A stretch of DNA of 41,432 bases. Origin: Desulfonatronovibrio magnus. Its GTDB lineage: Bacteria; Desulfobacterota; Desulfovibrionia; Desulfovibrionales; Desulfonatronovibrionaceae. Made by a program: the position numbers and the translations under genes. The DNA lies in contig NZ_KN882187.1 in NCBI RefSeq assembly GCF_000934755.1, positions 12,525 to 53,956 on the forward strand, in the 5' to 3' direction. Shown here piece after piece: positions 1-7,718 of the stretch; position 1 is the stretch's first letter, and each line of letters opens with the position of its first letter. Below the pieces are notes generated by a model. It was not told the origin of the DNA. It made no database searches and saw only the letters and a program-made list of their open reading frames with translations.

Positions 1-89
1 TCAGGAGACAGGGATCAGGGATCAGGAGACAGGAATCAGGGGCAGGGGACAAGAGTCAGGAATCAGTGGTCAGGAAGCAGAAATATAAT
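1..89. repeat. Low-complexity degenerate CAGG-rich tandem repeat
   Basis: The first ~90 bases are made of short, imperfect units such as GGATCAGG, GGAATCAGG and GGAGACAGG repeated head to tail. There is no open frame of note across them. The array probably continues to the left of the window. Its role is unknown; the rest of the stretch up to base 422 contains only one palindromic repeat and no gene I can support. Confidence 0.7.
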
Positions 90-255
90 AATCAGGGATG
101 GAGAAATGGTTGTGGGTTATTGATCATACTGCCAAGCATGCGGCCAACTTTTTGTGATAAAAGTGAATCTTGAGCATGTGGTTCTTACTGATATATTGAC
201 AATCCTTTGCAAAATCCAAGGCTGAGTCTGTTTCGTTGTTTTTTCCATCACAAAA

Positions 256-326
256 TGTGGAGGCGGCTTCCAGCCGCCTGGCATTAAATAGCCTGCAGGA
301 TGCAGGCTCCACTTTAAAGACAGTTA
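256..326. repeat. Dispersed palindromic repeat, copy 1
   Basis: A ~70-base unit with two hairpins: GGCGGCTTCCAGCCGCC, then an A/T linker, then GCCTGCAGGATGCAGGC. A second copy lies at 2062-2131 with the same linker and only a few changes. It lies in non-coding DNA 100 bases before the Rpn gene. Looks like a non-autonomous intergenic repeat. Confidence 0.75.
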
Positions 327-422
327 CATGCAGGTTCGGTCCCGGCCCGCCCGGAAGCAGCGCTCGCAAGCAACTCACAGTGAAACCTTGCATTATGTTC
401 AACCTTTGATTAAAATATTCAA

Positions 423-1493
423 ATGACTACATATTATATAACCATCGATGATTATGACGGCCCATGGAAAGAGGGTATGGATATCTATTTCAAGGAGCTG
501 ATGGAATTTTATTTTCCTGAAATTGCTGCCAAAATTGACTGGAAGCAAGGTTATGAGTTTTTGGACAAAGAGTTACAGAGTTTTGTCCGGGATGCTGATA
601 TCGGCAGGCGTCATGCTGACAAACTGGTCAAAGTATGGTCATTTGATGCCCAAGTTCTTTATGTTCTGATTCACATTGAAGTTCAAAGTGACAAAGACCT
701 TGATTTTTCCAGACGAATGTACATTTACAATTATCGGATCTTTGACAAAAGCTACCTTCCAGTGACCATTCTGGCTATTCTTGGTGATGACCATCCATCC
801 TGGCGCCCGGGACCATATAGTTTCAAGCAGTGGGGCTGCGAACTTCATTTTCAGTTTCCCATGGTCAAGCTTCTTGATTACAACGACAGAATCGATGAAT
901 TGCTGAAGCAGTCCAACCCATTTGCCATTATAACTGCTGCTCACCTGAAGACAAAAACCACCAAAAACAATCCGGAGGAGCGCTATTCGTGGAAATGGTC
1001 CATTGTTATGGCCCTTTATGAAAGAGGATTTTCAGCTGCTGATATTTTGCAGCTATATAGATTGATTGACTGGTTAATGATCTTACCAGAAGATTTGTCC
1101 CAGAGATTTACTGACAACCTTGTGGAATATGAGGAGGATAAAGAAGTGACATACGTAACAAGTGCTGAAAGACATGGGATTAAAAAAGGCAGGATTGAAG
1201 GTATTGAAATAGGCAGGGGTGAAGGTATTGAAATAGGCAGGGGTGAAGGTATTGAAATTGGCAAGATTGAAGGCGTTGAAATAGGCAAGGGTGAAGGCAT
1301 GTTATCCCAAGCACGTGAAATGGTCCTTGACGCATTAGACACAAAGTTCAGTTCAAATATTCCCTCAGACATTGAGGAAAGAATCAAAAAAATGACCAGC
1401 AGGATGATGCTGAAACAACTGCTACGCTCCGCCATTCAAAGCAGCGACATAGATAGTTTCAGGAAATCCATTGATAAGTTGACGTCTGAATAA
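423..1493 (+). CDS. Rpn family recombination-promoting nuclease / putative transposase
   Basis: A 356-residue protein of the Rpn (COG5464, YhgA-like) family, DNA nucleases with a PD-(D/E)XK-type fold that stimulate RecA-independent recombination. Family landmarks visible are the ADKLVKVW segment (~65-72), the HIEVQS strand carrying the E-x-Q catalytic pair (~87-92), the RMYIYNYRIFD block, AILGDDHPSW, NPFAIITAAHL and the late IDWLMILP and TYVTSAERHG motifs. After the nuclease core come five copies of an octapeptide of the type GIEIGRGE (about residues 252-291), then a helical tail. Length and order are normal for the family. No clear Shine-Dalgarno precedes the ATG. Members are often multi-copy and mobile-element-like; no inverted repeats mark it as a transposon here. 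Confidence 0.85.
   Translation: MTTYYITIDDYDGPWKEGMDIYFKELMEFYFPEIAAKIDWKQGYEFLDKELQSFVRDADIGRRHADKLVKVWSFDAQVLYVLIHIEVQSDKDLDFSRRMYIYNYRIFDKSYLPVTILAILGDDHPSWRPGPYSFKQWGCELHFQFPMVKLLDYNDRIDELLKQSNPFAIITAAHLKTKTTKNNPEERYSWKWSIVMALYERGFSAADILQLYRLIDWLMILPEDLSQRFTDNLVEYEEDKEVTYVTSAERHGIKKGRIEGIEIGRGEGIEIGRGEGIEIGKIEGVEIGKGEGMLSQAREMVLDALDTKFSSNIPSDIEERIKKMTSRMMLKQLLRSAIQSSDIDSFRKSIDKLTSE
1176..1295 (+). repeat. Five tandem 24-bp units inside the Rpn gene
   Basis: Units start at 1176, 1200, 1224, 1248 and 1272, each 24 bases and in frame, encoding GIKKGRIE, GIEIGRGE, GIEIGRGE, GIEIGKIE and GVEIGKGE. Units 2 and 3 are identical, which indicates recent slippage or duplication. Such Gly/Glu octapeptide runs are common near the C-terminus of Rpn proteins and can vary in number. 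Confidence 0.9.
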
Positions 1494-2700
1494 CCGGTAG
1501 ATTCTTGCCGTCCGTAATCCTCTGCCAGTCGGAAGGCTTGTCAAACAGCATATACAACTTGCTCTTTGAAGCTCCCTGCACTTACTTTGCTGAAGCGGAC
1601 CTTATTTATGATTCATTGTTTGAACCCTTCCTGGATTCATCCGGTTAGAGCGTACTTTTGAAATTGATCAGTAACCTTCAAAGATGGATTGTCTAGTAAA
1701 TTTCTTGTTGTTCCGTCATAAATCCTTATGCGGATTTTGGATCAGGCTCAGATAATTCGGCCGCGGGCCCGGCAATGACGAGGAAGTTAAGCCTTGACTC
1801 AGAACCAAGAATACTCTTTTTTTATTAGCCTTCCAGCGTTGAACTGGGAATGTCATTATTCAATCATGGCAGTCTCTGCAGTATGTTGAATAGATACCAA
1901 ATCCCATAACTTTCCTGCAGAACATGGTTGCAGCGCTACATCTATACAAGAAAAATCTTCCATCCAAAATCAGAACTTTGTGCCTGGCACAGCTTCCTGC
2001 CCGGAGGCTTACAGCCCGGAGAGGGACTGTCCCAATTTCCAAATATGGGACTGCTCTTCAATGTGGAGTCGGCTTCCAGCCGCCTGGAATTAAATAGCCT
2101 GCAGGATGCAGGCTCCACTTATCAAGACAGTCGCTCTCACGTTCAGTCCCGGCTCACCTGGGTGAGACGCTTCTATATGAAATTTTTGCGGTATCATATT
2201 GTGTGGAGTAGATGTTTATCCGGCCTTAACCTCTTTCACAACCTCAACTAAATTTTATCAAGACAAAAAACACTCAATTACTGCGACACTGAAGCGTGAG
2301 ACTTTGCTCTGCATAAAAGATCTTGAGTAATCCATATAAACACATTACCATGACTTTTGTTACTTAGGCAGTTTGCGGTCATTCTTAGAGAATCATTATG
2401 TACATTATGCTATAATTATATTTACTGAATACGATTAAAAATAACTACAGAAAACAGCCTGATCCATTAAGGGTAGAGGCGACCAGAAAGCCATCAGTTA
2501 TCCTTTCCAGGCACACCAAGAGTGGCACAACGACACTTTGTGTATATTATAGCCTCGGCCACCCGGGACAGGCATTTTTGCAGACTTCAGACATCAAAAC
2601 AGCCGGACTATCCGGCAGCAAAACAGCCAGTCCTCTTCCATCTTCAATAAAAGTGTCGCTGTAGTGCTATGACAAACCAACTCTTTACACTGGAGGATCA
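1494..2700. other. 1.2-kb stretch without an intact gene
   Basis: No complete gene is supported. Bases 1499-1648 are open in one frame for 50 codons without a start (ending near YDSLFEPFLDSSG) and may be the tail of a lost gene. A copy of the dispersed palindromic repeat lies at 2062-2131. The last part holds the promoter region of the ADP-ribosylglycohydrolase gene. Confidence 0.5.
2062..2131. repeat. Dispersed palindromic repeat, copy 2
   Basis: Second copy of the unit at 256-326, with the same two hairpins and A/T linker (GGAATTAAATAGCC against GGCATTAAATAGCC). The two copies are in the same orientation. Confidence 0.75.
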
Positions 2701-3468
2701 ATGATCGGAGCCATAGCTGGAGATATAGTCGGGTCAGTTTACGAATGGGACAACATTAAGACAAAAGATTTTATCCTGTTCACCCCTTACAACAAGTTTA
2801 CAGATGATACTGTTTTAACGGTAGCCCTGGCCGACTCCATTCTGACAGGCAAGCCGTATGATGAAAACATGAGACAGTTTTATGCCTGGTATCCAAATTC
2901 CGGATATGGAGGCAGCTTCAGGAAATGGGCAGGTAATCCTGAGTCTGGTCCATACAACAGCTGGGGCAATGGCGCAGCTATGCGCATCAGCCCTGTGGGA
3001 TTTGCTTATGATGACATGGACACTGTTCTGGAAAAAGCCCGGGAATTTTCAGAATTCACTCATAATCATCCAGAAGGAGTAAAGGGTGCTCAGGCTACAG
3101 CTTCAGCAATATTGCTATCCAGACTTGGCAAGGGCAAAGAAGATATCAGAGAATATATTGAAGCTCATTTTGGCTATGATCTAAAAAAACATGTAGATGA
3201 AATCCGTCCATCCTATACATTTGATGTGTCATCTCAGGGTACTGTCCCTCAAGCTATCCGTGCATTTATTGACTCGGCAGATTGTGAGGATGCATTGCGC
3301 ACTGCTGTGTCTCTTGGGGGCGACAGTGATACTCTTGCGTGCATTACCGGAGGCATTGCGCAGGCATTCTATAATGGCGTGCCAGAGGGAATTGAGTCCA
3401 GGGTTTATGACTATCTGGATGCTCGTTTAAAAGATATCACTTTGAAATTTATGGACAGATTTTTCTGA
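2701..3468 (+). CDS. ADP-ribosylglycohydrolase (DraG/ARH family)
   Basis: A 255-residue all-alpha hydrolase of the ADP-ribosylglycohydrolase family (Pfam PF03747), which removes ADP-ribose from modified proteins or nucleic acids using a di-metal centre. The metal ligands are visible: the N-terminal GAIAGDIVGS, the FTDDTVLT motif (~residues 37-44) and the C-terminal GGDSDTLACITGGIAQA (~residues 202-218). Length matches bacterial stand-alone members. A strong GGAGG lies just before the ATG. No ADP-ribosyltransferase or macrodomain partner and no nitrogenase gene is in the window, so its substrate is unknown; it stands alone between long non-coding stretches. Confidence 0.9.
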   Translation: MIGAIAGDIVGSVYEWDNIKTKDFILFTPYNKFTDDTVLTVALADSILTGKPYDENMRQFYAWYPNSGYGGSFRKWAGNPESGPYNSWGNGAAMRISPVGFAYDDMDTVLEKAREFSEFTHNHPEGVKGAQATASAILLSRLGKGKEDIREYIEAHFGYDLKKHVDEIRPSYTFDVSSQGTVPQAIRAFIDSADCEDALRTAVSLGGDSDTLACITGGIAQAFYNGVPEGIESRVYDYLDARLKDITLKFMDRFF

Positions 3469-3909
3469 AATAATTCAATACACAGGAAAGTTGGAACGCA
3501 TTAACTGTGAAACACAAGTCAGCATGCTTTGAGGGTAAGAGTGATGAGTCGTTGTATTTTTTCAAGGTGTAACTGGACAGTCAAAAGTTCTTGTGCAACC
3601 CCTTGAATTTATTGTCATTTTACAAGCTTTAGTAACTTACCGTTTCAACCCTGTAGAAAAAACAAGAAATTAATTTAACCTTGAAAGAGCAATGATGCCC
3701 AGGATCCTTATTCTTCAGCCTTCAGTCTTCAGCCTGAAAAGTAAGGTTATCGCCCAAACTTAACTATTCTGGTTAGATTGGGTTTTGGGCACAGCCCGCA
3801 TTAGATATCCAGACGTTTTCAAAGCCTAACTATTTGAAATCATAATGTTTTTTTTGTTCAACTAATAACGATTAACTGATAACTTTTAACTCTCAAGGGA
3901 TTAATTGTT
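3469..3909. other. Intergenic stretch, no gene seen
   Basis: 440 bases without a supported gene on either strand. It holds short CTTCAG-type repeats around 3714-3735 and A/T-rich sequence before the nfeD start, presumably the operon promoter. I see no clear terminator. Confidence 0.5.
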
Positions 3910-4368
3910 ATGATATTTCCTGCTTGGCTGATCTGGTTTATTCTAAGTGTTGTAATTGCATTTTTAGAACTATATTTACCTGGTTTTATATTGCTTTTTT
4001 TTGCAATAGGCTGCCTGTCAACAGCTGCAGCCCTGCTTGTTCTGGATATAGGTCTGACTCAGCAGATACTGATATTTTTGATAACCTCAATCACCTCCCT
4101 GTTATTCTTGAGGAAATGGATGATTCGGACCTTTAGAGGAACATCTTCTTCTAACAATGACGATGATTTTGATGATTTCCCTTACGGGGTTCAGGTTCAG
4201 GTGTTGCAGAAAATCTCACCCCGGAAAGCAGGACGAATTCAATACCGGGGAACTGCCTGGGATGCGGTTGCAGATGAAAGCATTGAGCAGGGGGAAACTG
4301 CAGAAATAGTCAGTTTTTCAGGCAATTCCAAACAATCATTTGTTGTTCGAAAAGTTAATCATATATAA
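3910..4368 (+). CDS. NfeD-like membrane protein
   Basis: A 152-residue protein of the short NfeD (YbbK type) family. The first ~70 residues form three hydrophobic membrane segments (including FILSVVIAFLELYLPGFILL); an acidic linker with NDDDFDDF follows; the C-terminal ~60 residues are the small OB-fold domain (GRIQYRGTAWDA, then EIVSFSGN). Short NfeD proteins are nearly always encoded next to an SPFH/stomatin gene and act with it in membrane microdomain or quality-control functions. Here the SPFH gene starts 12 bases downstream, which fixes the assignment. A weak purine-rich RBS (CTCAAGGG) lies upstream of the ATG. Confidence 0.88.
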   Translation: MIFPAWLIWFILSVVIAFLELYLPGFILLFFAIGCLSTAAALLVLDIGLTQQILIFLITSITSLLFLRKWMIRTFRGTSSSNNDDDFDDFPYGVQVQVLQKISPRKAGRIQYRGTAWDAVADESIEQGETAEIVSFSGNSKQSFVVRKVNHI

Positions 4369-4380
4369 GGAGTAAAGATC

Positions 4381-5319
4381 ATGGAAGCTTCTCTTATCGC
4401 TATTTTAGTTTTAGCTGTTTTTGCTGTAGTGGTCATAGTAAAGTCAGCTGTAGTCATTCCTCAGAAGAGTGAGTATATTGTCGAGCGTCTCGGAAAATAC
4501 AGCAGAACTCTTGGAGCTGGTTTTCATATTCTGATTCCCTTTCTGGATAAGGTAGCTTACAGATATTCCACCAAGGAAGAGGTCTTTGATATCCCCAGTC
4601 AGACATGTATTACCAAAGACAATGTAACAGTTGAAGTTGACGGATTGATTTATCTCCAGGTTGTTGACAGCAAATTATCCGCATACGGCATCAACGATTA
4701 CCTTGTAGCTGCCTCGCAACTGGCTCAGACCACACTTCGTTCCTGTGTGGGCCGTATTGATCTGGACAAGACTTTTGAGGAACGCGAAACCATCAATATG
4801 CAGGTTGTGGAATCCATTGATCAGGCTGCCCAGGCCTGGGGTGTAAAAGTGCTGAGGTATGAGGTTAAAGATATTGTACCTCCGGAGTCAGTTAAAAAGG
4901 CTATGGAGGCCCAAATGACTGCAGAACGTGAGAAGAGGGCGGAAATTGCACGCTCTGAGGGTGACAGGCAGTCTACAATCAACCGGGCTGAGGGAGATCG
5001 TCAGGATGCTATTCTGCGCTCTGAAGGTGAGAAACAAAAAGTAATTAATGAAGCACAGGGAGAGGCTGAAGCAATTCTGGCTGTTGCCCGGGCTACTGCA
5101 GAAAGTCTCGCCCTTATAGCCGAGCAGCTGAAAGCACCCGGAGGTCAGGATGCAGCAAGTCTGCGGGTAGCAGAACAGTATGTTGGTGAATTTGGAAGGC
5201 TGGCAAAAGAGTCAAACACCCTGGTTATCCCTGGCAATATTGCAGATTTGGCCAGCATGGTAACGGCAGCCATGACTTCTTTGCAGAAGGTTACACTAAA
5301 GACTAATCCGGGCAGTTGA
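4381..5319 (+). CDS. qmcA: SPFH/Band 7 membrane protein (stomatin / QmcA type)
   Basis: A 312-residue stomatin-like protein. It begins with one N-terminal membrane segment (residues ~4-27), then the SPFH/Band 7 domain (VIPQKSEYIVERLGKYSRTL, GFHILIPFLDKV, SRTL-type signatures, and the ending YEVKDIVPPESV) to about residue 170. A long charged coiled region follows with repeats of the type RAEGDRQ, SEGDRQ and SEGEKQ. Such proteins oligomerise into rings on membranes. It has a GGAG RBS, follows nfeD by 12 bases and overlaps the next small gene at TGATG, so the three genes form one operon. Confidence 0.92.
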   Translation: MEASLIAILVLAVFAVVVIVKSAVVIPQKSEYIVERLGKYSRTLGAGFHILIPFLDKVAYRYSTKEEVFDIPSQTCITKDNVTVEVDGLIYLQVVDSKLSAYGINDYLVAASQLAQTTLRSCVGRIDLDKTFEERETINMQVVESIDQAAQAWGVKVLRYEVKDIVPPESVKKAMEAQMTAEREKRAEIARSEGDRQSTINRAEGDRQDAILRSEGEKQKVINEAQGEAEAILAVARATAESLALIAEQLKAPGGQDAASLRVAEQYVGEFGRLAKESNTLVIPGNIADLASMVTAAMTSLQKVTLKTNPGS

Positions 5320-5528
5320 TGCCAAAAATCTCTAATCTTCAGGATACCTATGGCTTTATTGAGTGCAAGCTGTTCAGCATAAACCTTTTCTTTCATAAAG
5401 AGGAATTGAAAAACATAGAGTTTGAAAAACTAATGATTGGAGATACCGTTGAGTTCATCCTGGGCGAAAACTACGATGGAATCTGTGCTGTAGCATGTAA
5501 CAAATTGTTCGCCCCTAAAAGACTATGA
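5319..5528 (+). CDS. Small cold-shock-domain-like protein
   Basis: A 69-residue protein whose ATG shares bases with the stop of the SPFH gene (TGATG), showing translational coupling. The sequence resembles a cold-shock (CSD) beta-barrel: YGFIECK for the first strands, LFFHKEEL for the RNP2-like motif, then IGDTVEFILGEN and GICAVAC. It is divergent from CspA (the RNP1 aromatic pattern is only partly kept), so nucleic-acid binding is an inference. The earlier TTG at 5316 is a less likely start. A CSD-like gene fused to an NfeD-SPFH operon is unusual, and the coupling suggests co-expression rather than chance. Confidence 0.7.
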   Translation: MPKISNLQDTYGFIECKLFSINLFFHKEELKNIEFEKLMIGDTVEFILGENYDGICAVACNKLFAPKRL

Positions 5529-5641
5529 ATGACATTTCGAGAGTTCGAAACCAGGAACAGATAGTTGATGTCGTGAATCTGGCTCGCGAGATTTGGACTG
5601 AGCACTATGTATGCATTTCAACCTCTCATGCTGGACGATAA
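5525..5641 (+). pseudogene. Truncated N-terminus of a GNAT acetyltransferase
   Basis: A 38-codon frame whose ATG overlaps the stop of the preceding gene (ATGA). The peptide IVDVVNLAREIWTEHYV matches the first helix typical of GNAT-family N-acetyltransferases (LA..IW.EHY). The frame then ends at TAA after SHAGR, and no acetyl-CoA-binding motif follows before the convergent gene at 5661. I read it as the stump of a fourth gene of this operon, cut off by a deletion. Confidence 0.6.
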
Positions 5642-5660
5642 TGGTCAACAGCATGGCAGG

Positions 5661-6758
5661 TCAACTTGCCTTTGCGTTGCAGCAGTCCTGTTGTGATGCG
5701 ATAACCATATGCACCATCCTCAGCTTTTCAATAGCAAGACTGGAAAGAACAAAGGGATAGACATGATCATGGCCCATGCTTCTGTTCAGACAGTTCAGGG
5801 CATAGGTCAATGGAAACCAGTGCTCAATGAGGGATTGAAAATCTGTCTGTACGTAGGGATCAAAACCGGCCTCAGCTCTCAGGTGATCATCGCTTCCAGC
5901 CCTGGGACTGACCCTCAGGCCGTACTCATAAGCCGTCTCCATGGTGTCAACAATGTGCAGAAAGTGAGCCCATGACTCTGCCCAGTCCTCCCATGGATGG
6001 GTGCTGGCATACGCGCTGACAAAATACAGGGGCCAGTCGGCTGGCGGACCGTTTTCATAATGGCGCTGCAATGCATGAGCATAATCAAGGGTCTCGTCTC
6101 CCATCAGTGACCTGAAAGGCTCAAGCCACTTGTTGTCCCTTACTATCCTGTCCCAATAGTAGTGCCCGGATTCATGCCGAAAATGGCCTAAAATGGTTCT
6201 GTACGGTTCAGACATGTCATCCTTCATCTTTTCACGTGTTACAGGATCGGCCTCAGCAATGTTGATAGTAATTAAGCCTTCGGAGTGACCAGTGAGAACC
6301 CGGCCTGATTCATTGAATCTCGGCTCGCTGTCAGCAAGAAAATCAAATGCCAGTCCCGCAGGATCACTCATTTGCGGGACTACAGGCAGCCTCAGCCTGA
6401 GCAGACTGTAAACCAGCCTGCGTTTCTCAGTCTCAAGCCTGCTCCAGAGCTCAATATTGCCGGGAATGCTCAGGTCCGGAATGGTTCTGTTGAGCTGGCA
6501 TGCTAAGCATAACTCGTTTGGGTCCATTGCCGGAACCATCCAGTTGCAGACCTGTTGTTCAAAGCGGTTGGCGCAGTGCCTGTAAGACAAACTGTCTAAC
6601 CCTGCTCCTGCCATTCTCCAGGTTCCGTCAATGTCTTCTTCCAGGGTCTCAAGGTACATATTTTCAGGAACAAAACCCAGAACCGCTCCACAACGAACAC
6701 ATGAAAAATTTTCAAAAAATACAAGCTGATCACAGCTCTTGCACACAAAAAGACGCAT
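5661..6758 (-). CDS. Zinc-ribbon putative zinc-binding metallopeptidase
   Basis: 365 residues from the chosen ATG, which follows GGAGGAGTCA; an upstream in-frame ATG lacks such a site. The N-terminus is a zinc ribbon (CKSCDQLVFF and CVRCGAVLGF), with a second Cys pair, CLACQ, near residue 80. The catalytic region has HFRHESGHYYWD, an HExxH-like zinc site, and a downstream HPWEDWAESWAHFLH that supplies the third ligand. The order and length fit the putative zinc-binding metallopeptidase family (Pfam Peptidase_Mx type). Substrates of this family are not known to me. It lies convergent to the NfeD-SPFH operon. Confidence 0.85.
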   Translation of the reverse strand: MRLFVCKSCDQLVFFENFSCVRCGAVLGFVPENMYLETLEEDIDGTWRMAGAGLDSLSYRHCANRFEQQVCNWMVPAMDPNELCLACQLNRTIPDLSIPGNIELWSRLETEKRRLVYSLLRLRLPVVPQMSDPAGLAFDFLADSEPRFNESGRVLTGHSEGLITINIAEADPVTREKMKDDMSEPYRTILGHFRHESGHYYWDRIVRDNKWLEPFRSLMGDETLDYAHALQRHYENGPPADWPLYFVSAYASTHPWEDWAESWAHFLHIVDTMETAYEYGLRVSPRAGSDDHLRAEAGFDPYVQTDFQSLIEHWFPLTYALNCLNRSMGHDHVYPFVLSSLAIEKLRMVHMVIASQQDCCNAKAS

Positions 6759-7057
6759 TGACTCCTCCAGTGGGTGTAATAATTCTGGCAATAATAATTA
6801 TATACTCATAAGCTTGAGATAATCAATAGATTTATGAGCAAAGCCAAACCGACAACTACCTTTGGACATTGTATTTTTAGCTCAGTCTCTTCTTGGAATA
6901 ACCTCCTCCATCCCGCCAACCAGAGTAAATTTACGCTCATCCTTGAACCCCAGCAAATGCTGAACCTGGTCAAATATTCACCTCGTAAAGTTTCTTTCCA
7001 TTTTACTTGGGCCTCTTGAACAAAGACTTTTCCGCATTTTTAAACCAATCAACCACC

Positions 7058-7477
7058 TTATTCATCCACATCCATACCTGGAATTTTACCAGGACAGGTC
7101 AGGATAAGGGCGTGGTTGTATTTTAATGATGCGCATTTTCCTGCAAGAACTGATTCGTCAAATTCTATTCTTGCAGGCTCTTTATGGTTCTTTTTCCTTG
7201 TGACCCTTTCCTTGGACAGCTTTGCGTCATGCTCTGCTCTGATTGCCATTATCTGCTGGTGTATAGCTTCGCTGAACTGAGGCAGCCTTGAGACAATCCG
7301 TCTTTTGACCAGGGGCAGGGGAGACACTACCTTTCCGGTATCCAGGCTGCGTAATTCTTTACCTTCGGCCTTGAGAAATGAAGTCAAAACTCCTTGCAGG
7401 TAATACATGTCCCTGCATTGCCGAATATTAAACTTGATTTTCCTGAGTCTGTACAATCCTCGAATGTAGTTGATCAT
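7058..7477 (-). CDS. Small basic protein of unknown function
   Basis: A 139-residue, lysine/arginine-rich protein that I do not recognise. A strong GGAGG precedes the ATG. The N-terminal half (INYIRGLYRLRKIKFNI) is helical and basic, and the middle has a charged stretch (AEHDAKLSKERVTRKKN). There is no signal peptide or membrane segment. It is downstream of, and in the same direction as, the short dnaE paralogue (gap 241 bases), so co-transcription is possible. Its charge would suit nucleic-acid binding, but this is inference only. Confidence 0.6.
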   Translation of the reverse strand: MINYIRGLYRLRKIKFNIRQCRDMYYLQGVLTSFLKAEGKELRSLDTGKVVSPLPLVKRRIVSRLPQFSEAIHQQIMAIRAEHDAKLSKERVTRKKNHKEPARIEFDESVLAGKCASLKYNHALILTCPGKIPGMDVDE

Positions 7478-7718
7478 GGTGACCCTCCTCTTTGCAATGG
7501 CTATATTTTTTGGGGTACATTTTATTCAGGATTTTCCTGGATATTTCGAACCAGCATGTTTTTTCATCTTATGATAAAATCATACTGCCACATAATAGTC
7601 AGAAAGACACTGAAATTTTTTAAAACGTAGCCAGAAAGTGTACTTTCCGTGATGTTCAGTGTCTTCCGTGGGCAAAACCTTCTTGTCTTTACTCGGTTGC
7701 GGGCGGAGTCCGCGATAA

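Noticed and set aside
1176-1295. 24-base tandem repeats as a CRISPR array
   Set aside because: The units are directly adjacent without spacers and are in frame within the Rpn gene.
6834-7019. 61-codon plus-strand frame
   Set aside because: No ribosome site, no recognisable protein features and unremarkable composition; likely chance.
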